Of a stretch of DNA of 8,877 bases, positions 6,461 through 8,877 are shown piece by piece. How positions within the stretch are numbered: position 1 is the first letter of the stretch; each line of letters starts with the position of its first letter. The position numbers and the translations under genes are program-made. This DNA comes from Chloroflexota bacterium (GTDB lineage Bacteria; Chloroflexota; Limnocylindria; Limnocylindrales; CSP1-4), in contig JADGQH010000126.1 of the NCBI GenBank assembly GCA_017881985.1, positions 1-8,877 of the forward strand. Reading direction: 5' to 3'. The notes beneath the pieces were generated by a model. That model was not told where the DNA came from, searched no databases, and saw only the letters and a program-made list of their open reading frames with translations.

Positions 6461-7068
6461 GGGTGCCCTGGGAGCAGCCCTGCGCCGCGCATCGCGACGC
6501 CCTTGTCGAGTTCGCCGCCTGCCGGACGGCCGGGCCCGCCGTCCTGCGCGCCCTCGACCACCTCGAGCGCTGCCGCCGCTGCGAAGCTGAGCTGGCGGCG
6601 ACGACGCTGGTTCTCCACGCCCTCCGACGCCTCCACGCGGAGGCGCTTCGGGCCGAGCCGGCGGCGGACGGCTGGTCTCGGCTGCGGGAGCGCCTGGCGA
6701 TCACCCGCCGGAGACCCTCGTTCCTGCTGTCGGGGATGCCGGGGATGCTCATCGCCGTCGGCCTGTGCGGCGCGCTTGCGGGCCCCCTGCTCGTGAACCT
6801 GCCTGCGAGCGTCTACGACGAGGGCGCCCCGGGCCAGTCCAGGACATCGCCAGCCATCGTCTTCGAGCAGGCGAGCGACCGTCGCCCCGATTCCCCGACC
6901 ATCCCCATCCTCGCCATCCACGCCATCCCCGCGACCGACGGGACGAGCCGCCCGGACGACCTCGCACGAGCGATCGTTGGGCTGCGCTCGGTGCCGCCCG
7001 AACCGCCCGGCGTCGAGGCTCCGGAGAATGACCCCCAGGCAGCGCCGATGGGCGCGGACAGGAGGTGA
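6457..7068 (+). CDS. Zinc-finger-type transmembrane anti-sigma factor
   Basis: This 203 aa protein probably holds the ECF sigma factor inactive at the membrane. The cytoplasmic N-terminus has His12 and the H35-x3-C39-x2-C42 motif (HLERCRRC), the pattern of zinc-binding anti-sigma domains; helices up to residue 80 would wrap the sigma factor. A hydrophobic stretch at about 88-114 (SFLLSGMPGMLIAVGLCGALAGPLLVNL) is the single membrane span, preceded by Arg83-Arg86, which favours the N-terminus facing the cytoplasm. The remaining ~88 residues are Pro/Ala/Asp-rich, lie outside and match no domain I know; they may be the sensor part. The 4-base overlap with the sigma gene fits the usual paired design. 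The gene ends AGG AGG TGA, which by itself forms a perfect anti-16S sequence. Weak point: the family call rests on motif and context rather than on full-length similarity. Confidence 0.85.
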   Translation: MRVPWEQPCAAHRDALVEFAACRTAGPAVLRALDHLERCRRCEAELAATTLVLHALRRLHAEALRAEPAADGWSRLRERLAITRRRPSFLLSGMPGMLIAVGLCGALAGPLLVNLPASVYDEGAPGQSRTSPAIVFEQASDRRPDSPTIPILAIHAIPATDGTSRPDDLARAIVGLRSVPPEPPGVEAPENDPQAAPMGADRR

Positions 7069-7114
7069 CCCGGCCAGTGATGCGGTGAGACGACCGGGCG
7101 CGTCGGCGGATTCC

Positions 7115-7145
7115 TTGACCGTCGCGAACGGCCGCACCCTATAAT
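7115..7145 (+). promoter_or_regulatory. Housekeeping (sigma-70-type) promoter for the binding-protein gene
   Basis: TTGACC at 7115-7120 (5 of 6 to TTGACA) and a perfect TATAAT at 7140-7145 are separated by 19 bases, slightly longer than the optimal 17. An AT-rich perfect -10 is striking in such GC-rich DNA. Transcription should start near 7152, giving a leader of about 115 bases to the TTG start at 7267. The site shows no ECF-type motif, so this gene is probably not a direct target of the neighbouring sigma factor. Confidence 0.7.
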
Positions 7146-7151
7146 GCGCGA

Positions 7152-7266
7152 ACGTCTACGGGCGTTCGGCCGCGTGCACGCAGCGTGCGCCGGCTCGGAC
7201 TCTCGCTCGAGGAGGAGCGGGCCACACGGCGAACGCCGTGCCGACCCAGTGACAGGAGGAAGCAAC
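7152..7266 (+). promoter_or_regulatory. Structured 5' leader of the binding-protein mRNA
   Basis: Three stem-loops follow one another. The first is 7174-7180 with 7184-7190 (7 bp including one G-T, loop CAG). The second is CGCTC 7204-7208 with GAGCG 7215-7219, with the purine loop GAGGAG. The third is CACGGC 7225-7230 with GCCGTG 7235-7240, loop GAAC. The true Shine-Dalgarno AGGAGG at 7254-7259 is left free, 7 bases before TTG 7267. The purine loop of the second hairpin is a Shine-Dalgarno look-alike. I recognise no known riboswitch class. No gene is supported in 7069-7266. Confidence 0.45.
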
Positions 7267-8877
7267 TTGACGAACCTGAGACTTCGCGGTCTCGCGCTGC
7301 TCGGGGCGCTCGCGATCGTCGCGTCCGCGTGCGGCGGCTCGGCGACCACGGCCCCCAGCGCGGCGGCCGCCAGCGCGGCCGCGAGCGCCGGCGCCAGCGC
7401 TGCCGCCAGCGCAGCGCCAAGCGCTGCCGCCAGCACCGGCCCAACCGGCGACTTCAAGTTCGGGATGGACGCAGAGCCGACCTACTTCTCGCTCGCGTAC
7501 ACCGACCTCCCGACCAGCTACATCAACGCGATGATCTACACGGGCCTGTACCGGGTCAACAACAAGCTCGCCGTCCTCCCCGACATGGCGACCGCGCTGC
7601 CTGTCGTGAGCGCCGACGGCCTGACCTGGACGGTCACGATCAAGCCGGGGATCAAGTGGCAGAACGGCGACGACTTCACGTCGGCCGACGTGAAGTTCAC
7701 CTTCGATCTCGCCGCGTCGAAGAACTGCACCTTCATCCCGGCGTTCTGCTCGGACATCCAGACGAACGTCGCGTCGGTCACCGCGCCTGATCCGTCGACC
7801 GTCGTCTTCGTCCTGAAGACCAAGTTCGCGCCGTTCCTGGTGACGGACCTCTCGACGATCATCATGCCGCAGAAGGCCGTCATGGCCTCCTTCGCGACCT
7901 TCCAGACGGCTGCCGGCAAGACCGATGCGGCGAAGGTTTCGGCCCTCGACGACCAGATCACGAAGGCGACCACGGATGCCAAGTGCGACGGCTCCGCAAC
8001 ACAGCCCTCGACCTGCGACTTCGCGACCTACGTCGCGCAGATCGAGCCGATCCTCCAGGCGGGAGGCGTCCAGCTCGGCCAGGGCCAGCTGAACAAGGCC
8101 ATCTACGTCAAGGCCGACGGCTCGGCGGACAACACCGCATACGGCCAGGCGCTCGCCAACGCCCTCGCGGACCTGAACAAGGCCCTCAAGTCGAGCCAGA
8201 ACGACCAGGTCGCGGCGGCCTTCCGGCTCCTCGACTTCCAGCAGCACCCGGTCGGGACCGGCCCCTACATGTTCGACACGTACCAGGCCGGGCAGTCGGT
8301 CTCGCTGAAGGCCAACCCGAACTACTACGCGGGAGCCGTCGGATCGGCGAACTTCTTCGCCCCGATCATCAAGGACGCGTCCTCGCAGTCGGCCGCCCTG
8401 CAGAAGGGCGACATCAACTGGCAGTACGACATCGTGTCCGACGCCCTCGCGACGCTGAAGGGCGACCCGAACCTGCAGATCGCCAGCTTCGCCGACTTCG
8501 GCTACTACTTCATCGCCTTCAACCTGCGGCCGGGCCAGATCTACAGCGACCCGAACCTCCGCCAGGCATTCACGATGTGCATCGATCATGACGCCACGGT
8601 CAACAAGGCCACCGATGGCAACGGCGTTCCCGTCTACGCAAACGTCCCGCCCGCGTCGTGGGCCTTCGACGCGAACGTCCCGAAGTACACCCTTGACGTC
8701 GCGGGTGCCAAGACCCTGATCGAGAAGTCCGGCTGGACCCTCGGCTCGGACGGCATCTATGCGAAGGCCGACAAGCGCCTCTCCACGACGCTCTACGTCC
8801 GCAGCGGGCGACCGCAGCGCGTCTCCTTCGGCCAGCTCGCCGCCGACCAGCTGAAGGCATGCGGGATCGAGATCAAG
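7267..8877 (+). CDS. ABC transporter substrate-binding lipoprotein, family 5 (3' truncated by window)
   Basis: Family 5 proteins capture peptides, nickel or similar ligands outside the membrane and pass them to a permease pair. The start is TTG 7267, set by AGGAGG at 7254-7259 (7-base spacing) and an immediate signal peptide: NLRLR, a hydrophobic run, then ASAC with the lipid-anchored Cys22. A Ser/Ala/Pro tether fills residues 25-61. The domain begins at FKFGMDAEP; LTWTVTIKPGIKWQNGDDFTSADVKFTFD (119-147) is the family hallmark, followed by HPVGTGPY (327-334) and SDPNLRQAF (427-435). About 125 residues separate IIMP (198-201) from HPVGTGPY, where roughly 20-25 is usual, so about 100 are inserted; they include Cys240 and Cys250. 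Cys154 and Cys161 form a second close pair. 537 residues are visible without a stop; the C-terminus lies beyond the window. The ligand is unknown. The adjacent sigma/anti-sigma genes are separately promoted. Confidence 0.93.
   Translation, partial: MTNLRLRGLALLGALAIVASACGGSATTAPSAAAASAAASAGASAAASAAPSAAASTGPTGDFKFGMDAEPTYFSLAYTDLPTSYINAMIYTGLYRVNNKLAVLPDMATALPVVSADGLTWTVTIKPGIKWQNGDDFTSADVKFTFDLAASKNCTFIPAFCSDIQTNVASVTAPDPSTVVFVLKTKFAPFLVTDLSTIIMPQKAVMASFATFQTAAGKTDAAKVSALDDQITKATTDAKCDGSATQPSTCDFATYVAQIEPILQAGGVQLGQGQLNKAIYVKADGSADNTAYGQALANALADLNKALKSSQNDQVAAAFRLLDFQQHPVGTGPYMFDTYQAGQSVSLKANPNYYAGAVGSANFFAPIIKDASSQSAALQKGDINWQYDIVSDALATLKGDPNLQIASFADFGYYFIAFNLRPGQIYSDPNLRQAFTMCIDHDATVNKATDGNGVPVYANVPPASWAFDANVPKYTLDVAGAKTLIEKSGWTLGSDGIYAKADKRLSTTLYVRSGRPQRVSFGQLAADQLKACGIEIK
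7357..7434 (+). repeat. Low-complexity Ser/Ala-coding tract (lipoprotein tether)
   Basis: The codons AGC and GCN alternate in an imperfect S-A-A-A pattern for 26 residues (31-56), for example SAAASAAPSAAAS. The tract encodes the flexible tether between the lipidated Cys22 and the folded domain. Its repetitive GC-rich DNA is prone to length change by slippage. Long tethers of this composition are common in lipoproteins of Chloroflexota and Actinobacteria. Confidence 0.8.

Noticed and set aside
7069..7098. Terminator hairpin after the anti-sigma gene (CCCGG ... CCGGG)
   Set aside because: Only 5 pairs close a 20-base loop and no T-run follows. It is not convincing as an intrinsic terminator.
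7156..8589. Long minus-strand open frame (477 codons) opposite the binding-protein gene
   Set aside because: It is rich in Arg, Val, Asp and Gly with no domain. The + strand gene has a promoter, Shine-Dalgarno sequence, lipobox and family motifs.

Overview
The window is very GC-rich, with strongly G/C-biased third codon positions, and all supported genes lie on the + strand. It looks like a high-GC, soil or freshwater type bacterium. Three features suggest Chloroflexota, perhaps the Limnocylindria/Ellin6529 group: P-protein split into two genes (gcvPA/gcvPB), a TTG-started lipoprotein with a long Ser/Ala/Pro tether after its lipid-anchored cysteine, and a DUF2520 protein of the Rossmann type. 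The phylum is inferred from gene style. No rRNA or marker gene is present to prove it.

Layout. Positions 1-417 hold the C-terminal part of a Rossmann/DUF2520 protein. Positions 418-742 have no gene I can support; they contain a weak promoter candidate, a doubtful Arg-rich 106-codon ORF and a stem-loop. From 743 to 5713 runs a tightly packed unit: Nudix hydrolase, gcvT, gcvH, gcvPA, gcvPB. Two junctions are 4-base ATGA overlaps, one gap is 4 bases, and one is 82 bases and holds a strong hairpin. The unit encodes the T, H and P proteins of the glycine cleavage system, which decarboxylates glycine and passes its methylene group to tetrahydrofolate. The L-protein (lipoamide dehydrogenase) is not here and must come from elsewhere.

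Positions 5714-5815 form a short intergenic region with dense signals: an ECF-type promoter match (TGAACC, 16 bases, CGTA), a perfect 7-bp inverted repeat around its -10 element, and a 12-bp palindrome just downstream. It leads into an ECF sigma factor (5816-6460) overlapped by 4 bases by a zinc-finger-type, single-pass membrane anti-sigma factor (6457-7068). This is a classic signal-transduction pair, and the promoter match suggests autoregulation.

A 198-base intergenic region follows. It has a good housekeeping promoter (TTGACC, 19 bases, TATAAT) and a roughly 115-base leader with three consecutive stem-loops. It precedes a family 5 (peptide/nickel/oligopeptide type) ABC-transporter substrate-binding lipoprotein (7267 to beyond the window end). 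That protein carries about 100 extra residues before the conserved VGTGPY motif. No mobile element, tRNA, rRNA or CRISPR array was seen.

Most of the window is ordinary metabolism. The points most worth a second look are the sigma promoter with its inverted repeats, the insertion in the binding protein, its structured leader, and the Nudix gene coupled to the gcv genes.
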